Below are positions 8,658 to 16,997 of a DNA stretch of 64,000 nt, one piece after another. The stretch lies in contig NZ_AP022569.1 in the NCBI RefSeq assembly GCF_010727945.1, positions 3,348,001-3,412,000 of the forward strand, read 5' to 3'. Source of the stretch: Mycobacterium cookii (GTDB lineage: Bacteria; Actinomycetota; Actinomycetes; Mycobacteriales; Mycobacteriaceae). The position numbers were made by a program, and so were the translations under genes. Positions within the stretch are counted from its first letter, which is position 1. Each line of letters begins with the position of its first letter. Below the pieces are notes generated by a model. That model worked only from the letters and a program-made list of their open reading frames with translations. It did no database searches and had not been told where the DNA came from.

Positions 8658-9961
8658 GCCCGCGAGTAGGTGTGACGCTGTCTGGCCGCTACCGCCTGCA
8701 GCGCCTGATTGCCACCGGCGGCATGGGGCAGGTCTGGGAGGCCGTCGACAGCAGGCTGGGTCGGCGCGTCGCGGTCAAGGTGCTCAAGCAGGAGTTCTCC
8801 CAGGACCCCGAGTTCATCGAACGGTTCCGCGCCGAGGCGCGTACCACCGCGATGCTCAACCATCCCGGCATCGCCAGCGTCCACGACTACGGCGAGACGC
8901 AAATGGACGGCGAGGGCCGCACCGCTTATCTGGTGATGGAGTTGGTCAACGGCGAGCCGCTCAACTCGGTGCTCAAACGCACCGGCCGGCTGTCGCTGCG
9001 GCACACCCTGGACATGCTCGAGCAGACCGGCCGCGCGCTGCAGGTCGCGCACGCCGCCGGTTTGGTTCACCGTGACGTGAAGCCAGGCAACATCCTCATC
9101 ACCCCGACCGGTCAGGTGAAGATCACCGACTTCGGCATCGCCAAGGCGGTCGACGCCGCCCCGGTGACCCAGACCGGCATGGTGATGGGCACCGCGCAGT
9201 ACATCGCGCCCGAACAGGCCCTGGGCCACGACGCGTCTCCGGCCAGCGATGTCTACGCATTGGGAGTGGTTGGCTACGAGGCAGTTTCGGGCAAGCGTCC
9301 GTTCACCGGCGACGGCGCGTTGACGGTCGCGATGAAGCACATCAAAGAACCCCCGCCGCCGCTGCCGTCCGATCTGCCGCCCAATGTGCGCGAGCTGATC
9401 GAGATCACCCTGGTCAAGAATCCCGGCGCGCGGTACCGCAGCGGGGGACCGTTCGCCGACGCCGTCGCCGCGGTGCGGGCCGGTCGTCGGCCGCCGCGAC
9501 CCAGCGGAGCGCCCGCGAGCGGGCGCGCCACCCCAGCGGCCATTCCGTCAGGTCCGCCGACGCGGGCCGCAGCCGCCGCCACCACCCGCGCACCCGCGGC
9601 CAGGCGCTCCCGGCCTACCACCGGTGGACACCGCACGCCGCCGCCCCGCCGCACCTTTTCCTCCGGGCAGCGGGCGCTGCTGTGGGCGGCCGGCGTTCTC
9701 GGGGTGTTGGCGATCATCATCGCCGTCGTGATCGTGATGGACCACAAAAGCAATTCCCAGCAGCAATCGCCCGCACCGACCGTGACCGACACCGGAAGCC
9801 CTCCCAGCAAGTCGGAATCGGCTCCGGCGCATCCAACTAATTGGACGAATCGGGGGTCCTCGGGTCATCCTGGAGGGCAATGCACGCTGCCCACACCCAG
9901 GCGGGCGTCCGCGCTGACGATCTATTGCGCGCCGATGCCCCGACACGAGACACCACGATGA
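8654..9961 (+). CDS. pknA: Ser/Thr protein kinase PknA
   Basis: 435 aa. The kinase domain (about 12-275) is complete: Gly-rich loop [12 protein letters not shown], Lys42 in [15 protein letters not shown] (Asp141), DFGIAKA (Asp159) and activation segment [15 protein letters not shown] Pro/Ala/Arg-rich juxtamembrane linker and one membrane segment (about 339-358) follow, with a short extracellular tail and no PASTA repeats. PknA phosphorylates division and wall proteins such as FipA, Wag31 and PknB. Start ATG 8654 overlaps pbpA and the stop overlaps pknB. Length is close to the 431 aa of M. tuberculosis PknA. Confidence 0.96.
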   Translation: MSPRVGVTLSGRYRLQRLIATGGMGQVWEAVDSRLGRRVAVKVLKQEFSQDPEFIERFRAEARTTAMLNHPGIASVHDYGETQMDGEGRTAYLVMELVNGEPLNSVLKRTGRLSLRHTLDMLEQTGRALQVAHAAGLVHRDVKPGNILITPTGQVKITDFGIAKAVDAAPVTQTGMVMGTAQYIAPEQALGHDASPASDVYALGVVGYEAVSGKRPFTGDGALTVAMKHIKEPPPPLPSDLPPNVRELIEITLVKNPGARYRSGGPFADAVAAVRAGRRPPRPSGAPASGRATPAAIPSGPPTRAAAAATTRAPAARRSRPTTGGHRTPPPRRTFSSGQRALLWAAGVLGVLAIIIAVVIVMDHKSNSQQQSPAPTVTDTGSPPSKSESAPAHPTNWTNRGSSGHPGGQCTLPTPRRASALTIYCAPMPRHETPR

Positions 9962-11838
9962 CCACCCCGCAGCACCTGTCCGACCGCTACGAACTGGGCG
10001 AAATTCTGGGCTTCGGCGGCATGTCCGAAGTCCACCTGGCCCGGGATGTCCGCCTGCACCGGGACGTGGCGGTCAAGGTGCTGCGAGCCGACCTGGCTCG
10101 TGACCCGAGTTTCTATCTGCGGTTCCGGCGCGAGGCGCAGAACGCCGCCGCACTCAATCACCCGGCGATCGTCGCGGTCTACGACACCGGCGAAGCCGAA
10201 ACTACCGCCGGCCCGCTGCCCTACATCGTCATGGAATACGTCAACGGTGTGACGCTGCGCGACATCGTCCACGGTGACGGGCCGATGCCGCCCACCCGGG
10301 CCATCGAGATCATCGCCGACGCCTGCCAGGCGCTGAACTTCTCGCACCAGCACGGCATCATCCACCGTGACGTCAAGCCGGCCAACATCATGATCAGCAG
10401 CACCAACGCGGTCAAGGTGATGGACTTCGGTATCGCGCGGGCGCTCTCCGACAGCGGCAACAGCGTCACCCAGACCGCCGCGGTAATCGGTACCGCACAA
10501 TACCTTTCGCCCGAGCAGGCCCGCGGCGACACCGTCGATGCCCGCTCCGATGTCTACTCTCTGGGCTGCGTACTCTACGAAATCCTTACCGGCGAGCCAC
10601 CTTTCGTCGGCGACTCACCGGTCGCGGTGGCCTATCAGCATGTCCGGGAAGACCCGGTTCCGCCGTCGCGCCGGCACGAGGGCATCTCCGCGGACCTCGA
10701 CGCCGTCGTGCTCAAGGCGCTGGCCAAGAATCCCGAGAACCGCTACCAGACCGCCGCCGAGATGCGCACCGATCTGGTCCGGGTGCACAACGGGGAGCCG
10801 CCGGAGGCGCCGAAGATTCTCACCGACGCCGACCGTTCGTCGCTGATGGCCGCGCCGCATTCGCACGACTCCACCGGTACGCAGACCGATGCGCTGCCGC
10901 GCCAGCAACTCGACTTCATCCGCGAACGAAGCCCCGGCTCGATCAGCCGCTGGGTGATCGCGGTGGCGGCGCTGGCGGTGTTGACGGTGGTGGTCACCCT
11001 CGTGATCAACACCTTCGGCGGCGGCATGCGCAACGTCCAGGTTCCTGACGTGCGTAACCAGGCGTCGGCCGACGCGATCGCCGCATTGCAGAACCACGGC
11101 TTCAAAACCCGCACGTTGCAGAAGCCCGACTCGACCGTCCTGCCCGACCACGTCATCGGCACCGACCCGGGTGCCAACTCCAAAGTCGGCGCCGGCGAAC
11201 TCATCACCGTCAACGTGTCCACTGGCCCCGAGCAGCGCGAGGTGCCGGACGTGTCGTCGCTGAGCTACGCCTCGGCGGTCAAGAAGCTCAAGTCCGCCGG
11301 GTTCGGCCGCTTCAAACAGGTCAACTCGCCGTCCACGCCGGAGATGAAAGACCGCGTCATCGGCACCAACCCGCCCGCCAACCAGACGTCGGCGATCACC
11401 AACGAGATCGCCGTGATCGTCGGTTCCGGCCCGTCCAGCAAGCAGGTGCCCGATGTCGCCGGACAGACCGCCGATGAGGCTCAGAAGAACTTGACGGTCT
11501 ACGGATTCTCCAAGTTCGCTCAGGCCGCGCTGGACAGCCCCCGTCCGGCCGGGTCCGTCATCGGCACCAATCCGCCTGCCGGAGCCAACGTTCCGGTCGA
11601 CACCGTGATCGAGTTGCAGGTGTCCAAGGGCAACCAGTTCGTGATGCCGGACGTCACCGGAATGTTCTGGACCGACGCCGAGCCGCGACTGCGCGCGCTG
11701 GGCTGGACCGGTGGGCTGGACCGGGGCGCCGACGTCGACGCCGGCGGCTCGCAACACAACCGCGTGGTGTTCCAGAGCCCGTCGGCCGGTCAGGGCGCAA
11801 ACAAAGACGGCAGCATCACGCTGAAGTTCGGTCAATAG
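9958..11838 (+). CDS. pknB: PASTA Ser/Thr protein kinase PknB
   Basis: 626 aa, the same length as M. tuberculosis PknB. Kinase domain 1-275 with GFGGMSEV, Lys40, [16 protein letters not shown] and activation loop [18 protein letters not shown] carrying the two autophosphorylated Thr. One membrane segment lies near 333-352, followed by four extracellular PASTA domains (for example [57 protein letters not shown]). It senses lipid II/muropeptides and controls peptidoglycan precursor supply through CwlM, MurJ and others. Start ATG 9958 overlaps pknA. Its 3' end overlaps the convergent trpG-like gene by 23 nt. Confidence 0.97.
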   Translation: MTTPQHLSDRYELGEILGFGGMSEVHLARDVRLHRDVAVKVLRADLARDPSFYLRFRREAQNAAALNHPAIVAVYDTGEAETTAGPLPYIVMEYVNGVTLRDIVHGDGPMPPTRAIEIIADACQALNFSHQHGIIHRDVKPANIMISSTNAVKVMDFGIARALSDSGNSVTQTAAVIGTAQYLSPEQARGDTVDARSDVYSLGCVLYEILTGEPPFVGDSPVAVAYQHVREDPVPPSRRHEGISADLDAVVLKALAKNPENRYQTAAEMRTDLVRVHNGEPPEAPKILTDADRSSLMAAPHSHDSTGTQTDALPRQQLDFIRERSPGSISRWVIAVAALAVLTVVVTLVINTFGGGMRNVQVPDVRNQASADAIAALQNHGFKTRTLQKPDSTVLPDHVIGTDPGANSKVGAGELITVNVSTGPEQREVPDVSSLSYASAVKKLKSAGFGRFKQVNSPSTPEMKDRVIGTNPPANQTSAITNEIAVIVGSGPSSKQVPDVAGQTADEAQKNLTVYGFSKFAQAALDSPRPAGSVIGTNPPAGANVPVDTVIELQVSKGNQFVMPDVTGMFWTDAEPRLRALGWTGGLDRGADVDAGGSQHNRVVFQSPSAGQGANKDGSITLKFGQ

Positions 11839-12505
11839 CCGAGTCGTAGCCACGCACTGCGGACAGGCTGTCGGCGACCTCGGTCTCTAGCCGGTGCACC
11901 AGCGCCTCGTCGCGAGGCTGGCCACAGTCGGCCAGCCAGTTGGCCAGCATCCGGTGACCGCCCTCGGTGAGGATCGACTCCGGGTGGAACTGCACGCCGT
12001 GGATCGGCAAGTCCCGGTGCCGCACGCCCATGATCACGCCGCTGCTGGTGTGGGCAGTGACCTCCAACTCGGCGGGCAACGTCTCGGGCAGGATGGTCAG
12101 CGAGTGATACCGGGTCGCGGTGAACGGGTCTGGAAGTCCTTGCAGCACACCGGTATTGGTGTGGAACACGCTGCTGGTCTTACCGTGCAGAAGTTCGGGG
12201 GCCCGATCGACCGTCCCGCCGAACGCCACCCCGATGGCCTGATGTCCGAGGCATACGCCGAGCAGCGGGGTGCGTGACTCCGCGCAGGCCCGCACCAGAT
12301 CGATCGACGCTCCGGCACGCTCCGGGGTGCCCGGGCCGGGGCTGAGCAGGATCCCGTCGACCTCGTCGGCGACGGCGGCCGCGTCGGACAACCGGTCGTC
12401 GTCGTTACGCCACACCTGCGCCGCCACGCCTAACTGGCCGAGGTACTGCACCAGGTTGAAGACGAAGCTGTCGTAGTTGTCGACGACCAAGATCTGCATC
12501 GTCAC
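11816..12505 (-). CDS. trpG: class I glutamine amidotransferase (TrpG/PabA, anthranilate or ADC synthase component II)
   Basis: 229 aa. Triad-type glutamine amidotransferase: nucleophile Cys in LLGVCLGHQAIG (about residue 84), oxyanion motif LLSPGPGTPE, and His/Glu in HGVQFHPES. It supplies ammonia from glutamine to a chorismate-using partner (TrpE or PabB), which is not in the window. The orthologue in M. tuberculosis is annotated TrpG but could serve both tryptophan and folate synthesis. The first codon gives MTMQILVVDNYDSFVFN; an ATG two codons later is an alternative start. Convergent with pknB and overlapping its last 23 nt. Confidence 0.9.
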   Translation of the reverse strand: MTMQILVVDNYDSFVFNLVQYLGQLGVAAQVWRNDDDRLSDAAAVADEVDGILLSPGPGTPERAGASIDLVRACAESRTPLLGVCLGHQAIGVAFGGTVDRAPELLHGKTSSVFHTNTGVLQGLPDPFTATRYHSLTILPETLPAELEVTAHTSSGVIMGVRHRDLPIHGVQFHPESILTEGGHRMLANWLADCGQPRDEALVHRLETEVADSLSAVRGYDSAIDRTSA

Positions 12506-12519
12506 AGGTTACCGGTGCT

Positions 12520-13308
12520 TTAGTAGCTGATGGGACCGGCGGGCTGGGCGGAATGCATCCGCACCGGTCCGGTGAAGCCGGCGACGCGGACATCGGACCG
12601 CACCTGCTCGGAATAGCCCAGGCCGAAGCGGACCACGTACTGCTTGTAGAGCACCACCAGGGGAGCGGCGGCCAACGATGCCTGCATGGCGGTGGCATCC
12701 CCGATCGCGGTGACGGTGTAGGGCGGACTGTACGTTCGCCCGTTCAGCAGCAGCGTATTGCCCACACAGCGCGGTGCCGAGGTGGCAATGATGCGCTGAT
12801 CCTGTAGCTGGATCGCCTCGGCGCCGGCGGTCCACAGCGCGTTGAGCACGGCTTGGATGTCCTGCTGATGCACGACGAGGTCGTCGGGCGAGGCGTCGCG
12901 CGGGAAGCGGCCGTTCGCGTCGCGCTGCGCATCGGTCAGCGTCGCCACCAGCCCGGGCCCGTGCACGGCATCCAGCCCCGCGTCGGCTCCCAACTCCGCG
13001 GACCGCCGCAGCATCGCCGCCAACGCAGCGTTCGCGGACCGACCGTGCGTCGAGTCGATGGTGGTGGCCAAGCGGTCCCGTTCGGCGTTCAACCGGCCGA
13101 CCTCGGCCTGCTCGCCGCGCACGAGATCCACCAGCCGCGGCGCATCGCTGCGCCGGATCTCGCCGCCCCGGGACACCCCGTGGGTCGCTCCGAGCAGCAG
13201 CCCAGCCAGCAGACACACCACCGGAACGCCCACGCGCCACAGCGACGGGCGCGGTCCCTCCTCGGGGCGACGCCGTGCCGGCATCAACCGGGAGATCCGT
13301 ATCGCCAC
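12520..13308 (-). CDS. DUF881-family membrane-anchored protein
   Basis: 262 aa from a GTG at 13308. This start has GGAGAG 5 nt upstream and gives the length I recall for M. tuberculosis Rv0012; an ATG at 13284 is a weaker alternative. One N-terminal membrane segment ([19 protein letters not shown]), a coiled-coil-like stretch ([19 protein letters not shown]) and a DUF881 domain with [27 protein letters not shown] and [11 protein letters not shown]. Likely faces outside the cell. Function unknown; the position between crgA and trpG is conserved. The stop lies 14 bp from the trpG start on the same strand. Confidence 0.88.
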   Translation of the reverse strand: MAIRISRLMPARRRPEEGPRPSLWRVGVPVVCLLAGLLLGATHGVSRGGEIRRSDAPRLVDLVRGEQAEVGRLNAERDRLATTIDSTHGRSANAALAAMLRRSAELGADAGLDAVHGPGLVATLTDAQRDANGRFPRDASPDDLVVHQQDIQAVLNALWTAGAEAIQLQDQRIIATSAPRCVGNTLLLNGRTYSPPYTVTAIGDATAMQASLAAAPLVVLYKQYVVRFGLGYSEQVRSDVRVAGFTGPVRMHSAQPAGPISY

Positions 13309-13399
13309 TGGCTCTCCATTCCTCGCTGGTACGTGCGTTACGCTCGTCGTTGCACCTGCTGATGAATACCGTAATCGCCGAGGGATCCCCGAGTCAGAC

Positions 13400-13681
13400 A
13401 TGCCGAAATCCAAAGTCCGTAAGAAGAGCGACTTCACCGTCAGCGCGGTGAGCCGCACCCCGGTCAAGGTCAAGGCCGGCCCGTCGAGTGTGTGGTTCGT
13501 GGCGCTGTTCTGCGGCCTGATGCTGTTTGGTCTGGTCTGGCTGATGGTGTTCCAGTTGGCCGCCACCGGTACCGACGCCCCGTCGTTCCTCAATTGGATG
13601 GCCGAACTCGGGCCGTGGAACTACGCCGTCGCGTTTGCTTTCATGATCAGCGGCCTGTTGCTCACGATGCGGTGGCGGTAG
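13400..13681 (+). CDS. crgA: cell division protein CrgA
   Basis: 93 aa with two membrane helices: about 30-52 ([20 protein letters not shown]) and about 71-89 ([17 protein letters not shown]). A basic N-terminal tail ([11 protein letters not shown]) comes first. CrgA recruits FtsZ, FtsQ, FtsI and CwsA to the mycobacterial septum. Start ATG 13400 is preceded by a purine-poor leader; length equals the M. tuberculosis protein. Its known partner cwsA lies about 1.3 kb downstream. Divergent from the DUF881 gene. Confidence 0.95.
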   Translation: MPKSKVRKKSDFTVSAVSRTPVKVKAGPSSVWFVALFCGLMLFGLVWLMVFQLAATGTDAPSFLNWMAELGPWNYAVAFAFMISGLLLTMRWR

Positions 13682-13752
13682 TGGCGTCATCGCTCTATCG
13701 AGCCCGATTCCGGGACGCGGCATTGCTGGGCCGGCAACGACAGGGACGGTAG

Positions 13753-13768
13753 ATCACACGCGTGTGAT
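13753..13768. promoter_or_regulatory. perfect 16-bp palindrome upstream of the PH-like gene
   Basis: ATCACACGCGTGTGAT is a perfect inverted repeat in the 153-bp gap between crgA and the membrane protein at 13835. There is no T-run after it, so it looks more like a dimeric-regulator operator than a terminator. No regulator can be named. Confidence 0.4.
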
Positions 13769-13791
13769 TCATCCCCATTGTGCATAGCGCT

Positions 13792-13800
13792 TGTGGATAA
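13792..13800 (-). promoter_or_regulatory. isolated consensus DnaA box
   Basis: TGTGGATAA, i.e. TTATCCACA on the minus strand, is a perfect 9-mer DnaA box in non-coding DNA. It lies 35 nt before the start at 13835 and about 11 kb from oriC. It could tie expression of the downstream gene to DnaA or titrate DnaA. Confidence 0.4.
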
Positions 13801-13834
13801 CTCCATCGACAGTGGTAGACCCCTTAGGAAATCC

Positions 13835-14251
13835 ATGCAGCAAACTCAGTGGGCGCCGCCTTCGGCCGGGATCGCAGCTTGCGGGCTTGTGGGCGTTGTG
13901 ATGGCTATCTCATGTGTGACCGTCGTCACAGACACGCCCGGCCGGCTTTTGCTCGGCATCGCCGGGGTCGGATTGATCTTGTTTGCGGGAATTACCTGGC
14001 GCGCACGCCCAAAGCTGGCAATCACGCCCGACGGCCTGCTGGTCGGTGGGGTGCTGCGGTCGCATCTGCTGCGACGAGCCGACATCAAGATCATTCGGAT
14101 CACCGAATTTCGGCGGATCGGACGCAAAACGCGTCTGCTCGAGGTCGACGCCGCCGGTGACCAGTTCTACATCTTCTCGCGCTGGGACCTCGGCACTGAT
14201 CCGCTGGACGTGCTCGACGCGCTGACCGCTGCCGGCTACGCCGGGTCCTGA
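13835..14251 (+). CDS. PH-like domain membrane protein (Rv0010c family)
   Basis: 138 aa. Two hydrophobic helices at the N-terminus (about 12-32 and 39-54) are followed by a compact PH-like beta domain (KLAITPDGLLVGGVLRSHLL ... IKIIRITEFRRIG ... YIFSRWDLGTDPLDVLDAL). The ATG at 13835 is preferred over an upstream in-frame start because AGGAA lies just before it and MQQTQWAPPSAGI matches the family N-terminus. Function unknown. Its neighbours are division genes. A perfect palindrome and a consensus DnaA box lie in the promoter region. Confidence 0.88.
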   Translation: MQQTQWAPPSAGIAACGLVGVVMAISCVTVVTDTPGRLLLGIAGVGLILFAGITWRARPKLAITPDGLLVGGVLRSHLLRRADIKIIRITEFRRIGRKTRLLEVDAAGDQFYIFSRWDLGTDPLDVLDALTAAGYAGS

Positions 14252-14273
14252 GTCGACGCGGTCGCGCGAACCG

Positions 14274-14316
14274 GACGCCAGGGTCGTGGATTGGCGAAGA
14301 CGACAGCCCTGGCGTC
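14274..14316. terminator. bidirectional hairpin terminator
   Basis: GACGCCAGGG (14274-14283) pairs perfectly with CCCTGGCGTC (14307-14316); the loop can also pair through GTCGT/ACGAC. It is followed by TGTTT on the plus strand. It sits between two convergent genes, the PH-like gene and ppiA, so it can end both transcripts. Confidence 0.75.
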
Positions 14317-14345
14317 TGTTTCGCGGCCGCTAAGCCGGGCAGCCG

Positions 14346-14894
14346 TCAGGAGATGGTGATCGACTCGATCACCACGGGCTCGGTCGGCCGGTCGCCCGGG
14401 CCGGTGGCGGTGGTGGCAATGGCGTCGACCACGTGCTGTGAGTCCGCGTCGGCGACCTCACCGAAGATGGTGTGCTTGCGGTTGAGGTGCGGGGTCTTGC
14501 CGACGGTGATGAAGAACTGTGAGCCGTTGGTGCCCGGGCCCGCGTTGGCCATCGCCAACAGGTAGGGCTTGTCGAACTGCAGCTCGGGATGGAACTCGTC
14601 GGCGAACTTGTAGCCCGGCCCGCCGCGCCCGGTCCCGGTGGGGTCGCCACCCTGGATCATGAAGCCGTTGATCACCCGGTGGAACACCGCGCCGTCGTAG
14701 AACGGGCCGGAGCTACCTCCGGAGGCGTTCTCGGTCGAATACTCCTTGGTGCCTTGGGCCAGGCCCACGAAGTTCGCCACGGTCTTGGGGGCGTGGTTTC
14801 CGAACAACGCGATCTTGATGTCGCCGCGGTTGGTGTGCAGCGTGGCAGTGGCAGTCTGAATCGGGCTGGTAGTCACGGGATCACAGTCTGCCAT
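14346..14894 (-). CDS. ppiA: cytoplasmic peptidyl-prolyl isomerase (cyclophilin) PpiA
   Basis: 182 aa, the length of M. tuberculosis PpiA. A complete cyclophilin fold with active-site motifs FHRVINGFMIQGGDPTGTG (catalytic Arg, Phe, Met, Gln) and MANAGPGTNGSQFFIT, plus HTIFGEV. It catalyses cis-trans isomerisation of prolyl bonds. No signal peptide. The ATG at 14894 gives MADCDPVTTSPIQTATA, matching the family start; the longer in-frame reading has no support. Convergent with the PH-like gene across a strong hairpin. Confidence 0.95.
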   Translation of the reverse strand: MADCDPVTTSPIQTATATLHTNRGDIKIALFGNHAPKTVANFVGLAQGTKEYSTENASGGSSGPFYDGAVFHRVINGFMIQGGDPTGTGRGGPGYKFADEFHPELQFDKPYLLAMANAGPGTNGSQFFITVGKTPHLNRKHTIFGEVADADSQHVVDAIATTATGPGDRPTEPVVIESITIS

Positions 14895-14991
14895 CACGGT
14901 CCGGCCCGCCGGACATCCGGTGCCCGAACACCGTGTGGCAGTCTGAAAGCTTCGGAGCACGGTCTTGCGGCAGGGCCGGGAAGGGCGAGAG

Positions 14992-15417
14992 ATGAGCGCT
15001 GAGAACGACACCCGACTGACCCCCCGGCAGCGGCTGAACCGCGGCCTGGCGAACACCGCGGTCGGGCCGGTGGACGTGACCCGCGGGCTCGTCGGTCTCG
15101 GCGTGCACTCGGCGCAGAGCGGCGCCTCGAGCCTGCGCCGCCGCTACCGCGAGGGACAGCTGGCCCGCGATCTGCGCAACGCGCAGGAGGCGCTCGTGCA
15201 GGAGCTGGCCGCCGCCCAGGACGTTGTCAGCGGTCTGCCCGAAGCGCTGCAGCAGGCCCGGCGTTCGCGACGCCGCGGGCCGCGGCCCTGGGTACTCGTC
15301 GGTGCGGCCACGGTTGTCGTCGCCGGGGGAGCCGTCGCGTTCTCGATCGTCCGCCGCTCCCGGCAGCAGGAGCCGTCGCAGCTGCCGCCGAGCGTCGAGG
15401 TGGAACCGCGGATCTAG
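14992..15417 (+). CDS. cwsA: cell wall synthesis protein CwsA
   Basis: 141 aa. A cytoplasmic N-terminal part with a helical, coiled-coil-like segment (about 45-90: RRRYREGQLARDLRNAQEAL), one C-terminal membrane helix (about 103-121: WVLVGAATVVVAGGAVAFSI) and a short outside tail ending SVEVEPRI. CwsA interacts with CrgA and Wag31 and affects septum and pole growth. Start ATG 14992 with GGGCGAGAG upstream; family members begin with the same acidic segment followed by TRLTPRQRL. Its stop shares one base with the GTG of the SRPBCC gene (TAGTG), so the two are coupled. Confidence 0.93.
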   Translation: MSAENDTRLTPRQRLNRGLANTAVGPVDVTRGLVGLGVHSAQSGASSLRRRYREGQLARDLRNAQEALVQELAAAQDVVSGLPEALQQARRSRRRGPRPWVLVGAATVVVAGGAVAFSIVRRSRQQEPSQLPPSVEVEPRI

Positions 15418-15857
15418 TGGCTGTCACCGAGTCGCGCGAGGTACTGATCGAGGCGACGCCGCAGCAGATCATGGACGTGCTGTTGGACCTCGATTCCCTG
15501 CCGTCATGGTCCTCGTCGCACAAAAAGGTCGAGGTCATCGAGCGCGACGAGCAGGGTCGGCCGACCAAGTCCAAACAAATCGTGAAGGTCGCCGGCATCA
15601 GCGATGAGCAGGAGCTGGACTACACCGTGCACGACGACGGTGTCAGCTGGACTCTGGCAAAGTCCAAGCAGCAACGCGGCCAGCAGGGCCGCTACACCTT
15701 CACCCCCGATGGCGATGCGACCCGGGTGCGGTTCGAGCTGACCGTCGACCTTGCTGTCCCGGTGCCCGGATTCCTGGTCAAGAGGGGCGCGAAGGGATTG
15801 ATGGAAACCGCCACCACCGGCCTGCGCGAGCAGGTCCTCAAAGTGTGTGGAGCCTAG
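15417..15857 (+). CDS. SRPBCC-fold (START/polyketide cyclase-like) protein
   Basis: 146 aa. The helix-grip fold is visible as ESREVLIEATPQQIMDVLLDLDSLPSWSS at the N-terminus, then beta strands and a long C-terminal helix (AKGLMETATTGLREQVLKV). Mycobacterial relatives such as Rv0164 bind unknown hydrophobic ligands; no catalytic residues can be named. GTG start at 15417 overlaps the cwsA stop by one base. The last ten bases of the gene, including the TAG stop, lie in the 3' end of the convergent tRNA-Ala. I do not recall this gene next to cwsA in M. tuberculosis. Confidence 0.85.
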   Translation: MAVTESREVLIEATPQQIMDVLLDLDSLPSWSSSHKKVEVIERDEQGRPTKSKQIVKVAGISDEQELDYTVHDDGVSWTLAKSKQQRGQQGRYTFTPDGDATRVRFELTVDLAVPVPGFLVKRGAKGLMETATTGLREQVLKVCGA

Positions 15858-15920
15858 GAGATTCGAACTCCTGACATCTGCCTTGCAAAGGCAGCGCTCT
15901 ACCAACTGAGCTAAGGCCCC
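15848..15920 (-). tRNA. alaT: tRNA-Ala (TGC)
   Basis: 73-nt tRNA: acceptor GGGGCCT with AGGCTCC plus discriminator A, D-arm GCTCAGTTGGTAGAGC, anticodon arm CTGCC-TTTGCAA-GGCAG (anticodon TGC) and T-arm AGGAGTTCGAATCTCCT. CCA is not encoded. The 3' end overlaps the convergent SRPBCC gene by 10 nt. The 5' end overlaps the stop of the small DLW-39-like gene by 10 nt. Confidence 0.97.
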
Positions 15921-16054
15921 TCGTGTCGACCAGTGCTCTGATCGGCGGCCACATGCCAGACCTCGACGCCGCGCCGAGACCGGACCACCACCGCCAGCAC
16001 AGCGATCGCTGCCAGCGGTAACACCAGTCTCACGAAACGTCTTGGCGAACACAT
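15911..16054 (-). CDS. DLW-39-like small membrane protein
   Basis: 47 aa. A basic start (MCSPRRFVRLV), one hydrophobic helix (LPLAAIAVLAVVV) and a tail RSRRGVEVWHVAADQSTGRH. Actinobacterial DLW-39 proteins are about 40 aa, begin with a membrane helix and end around a conserved Trp in a D/E-hydrophobic-W motif (here EVWH). From memory they sit in this gyrA/DUF3566/tRNA neighbourhood. The ATG is only 5 nt after the end of tRNA-Ile, and the TAG stop lies inside the 5' acceptor of tRNA-Ala. No Shine-Dalgarno is visible, so translation would need a processed or leaderless message. Function unknown. Confidence 0.6.
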   Translation of the reverse strand: MCSPRRFVRLVLPLAAIAVLAVVVRSRRGVEVWHVAADQSTGRHEGP

Positions 16055-16059
16055 GGTTG

Positions 16060-16133
16060 TGGGCCTAGGAGGACTCGAACCTCCGACCTCTTCGTTATCA
16101 GCGAAGCGCTCTAACCGCCTGAGCTATAGGCCC
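16060..16133 (-). tRNA. ileT: tRNA-Ile (GAT)
   Basis: 74-nt tRNA: acceptor GGGCCTA with TAGGCCC plus A, D-arm GCTCAGGCGGTTAGAGC, anticodon arm CTTCG-CTGATAA-CGAAG (anticodon GAT) and T-arm GGAGGTTCGAGTCCTCC. CCA is not encoded. Same strand as gyrA and the DUF3566 gene; probably part of the gyrBA-distal transcript. Confidence 0.97.
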
Positions 16134-16188
16134 GTACGCAGGTACGACCGAGCGAGATTACCGCACCGGGCGGCCTGCTCCCAAACCG

Positions 16189-16956
16189 CTAGTCGCGGTC
16201 GGCCAGCGTCACCTCGACACCGCCGATCAGGTCGGTCGTCAGGTTGTAGATGAACGCGCCGATGGTGGCCGCGGCGGTGAGCAAGACGATGTTCACCAGC
16301 CCGATCAGGAACGCGCCGCCGAAGATCGTCCCGGCCGACACCAGCTCGGCGCTGCCTCCGGTGTTGTTCAACAGATCCCCGACGTTGCTGTTGAGCTTGC
16401 TCCACACACCCATACCGCCGAGCACCAGATACAGGAACGCCACGGCGATCATCCAGACGAAGAACAACGCCACCGACAGAATCAGTGACACCTTCAAGGT
16501 GCTCCATGGATCGATGTGCCGGATCTGCATGCTGGCGCGCAGCGGGCCGACCGGGCGCGACGAAACCTGGGTCCGTACCCGCGACGTCGGCAGGTCCGCC
16601 GACTCGTCCACCGCCGGTTTGCGTTGTGCCGCACGGGGAATGGGCCCGGACAGGTCGGGCAACTCGCTGGGGTAGGCGTCGTTCTCCTCGGCCTCGGGTG
16701 CCGGCGACTTCGCCGGGCCCGGTGCCGCGGAGCCAGAGATGAACCGGTTCAACCGGGCCTCAGCGTTGGGGCTGGCTGCGGGCCGGGCAGCCGGCCGCGG
16801 TGCGGGCCCGTCCGCCTGACGCTTCGGTGGTTGCGACGGCCGGGGAGCGCTGCGCTTCCGCGGCGTCGCGGCGCTCTCAGCGGTCCGCTCGACCGAGCCG
16901 TTCCCGTTCGGGGTGTCGCCCGGGCCGGCGTAGCCCGGCTCGTTCGGTGAAGTCAC
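16189..16956 (-). CDS. DUF3566 membrane protein (Rv0007 family)
   Basis: 255 aa. A long disordered Pro/Ala/Arg-rich N-terminal half precedes a conserved C-terminal DUF3566 domain with two membrane helices: about 159-185 ([20 protein letters not shown]) and about 217-245 ([20 protein letters not shown]). Family signatures are [13 protein letters not shown] and [12 protein letters not shown] 16956 is chosen because AGGAG lies about 9 nt upstream and VTSPNEPG matches the family start; an ATG at 16977 is the alternative. It follows gyrA by 41 bp on the same strand. Function unknown, conserved beside gyrase across actinobacteria. Confidence 0.88.
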   Translation of the reverse strand: MTSPNEPGYAGPGDTPNGNGSVERTAESAATPRKRSAPRPSQPPKRQADGPAPRPAARPAASPNAEARLNRFISGSAAPGPAKSPAPEAEENDAYPSELPDLSGPIPRAAQRKPAVDESADLPTSRVRTQVSSRPVGPLRASMQIRHIDPWSTLKVSLILSVALFFVWMIAVAFLYLVLGGMGVWSKLNSNVGDLLNNTGGSAELVSAGTIFGGAFLIGLVNIVLLTAAATIGAFIYNLTTDLIGGVEVTLADRD

Positions 16957-16997
16957 CCTCAGCTCCTCACTGTGCATTCGGCCGCCGAGGCGGTCGC

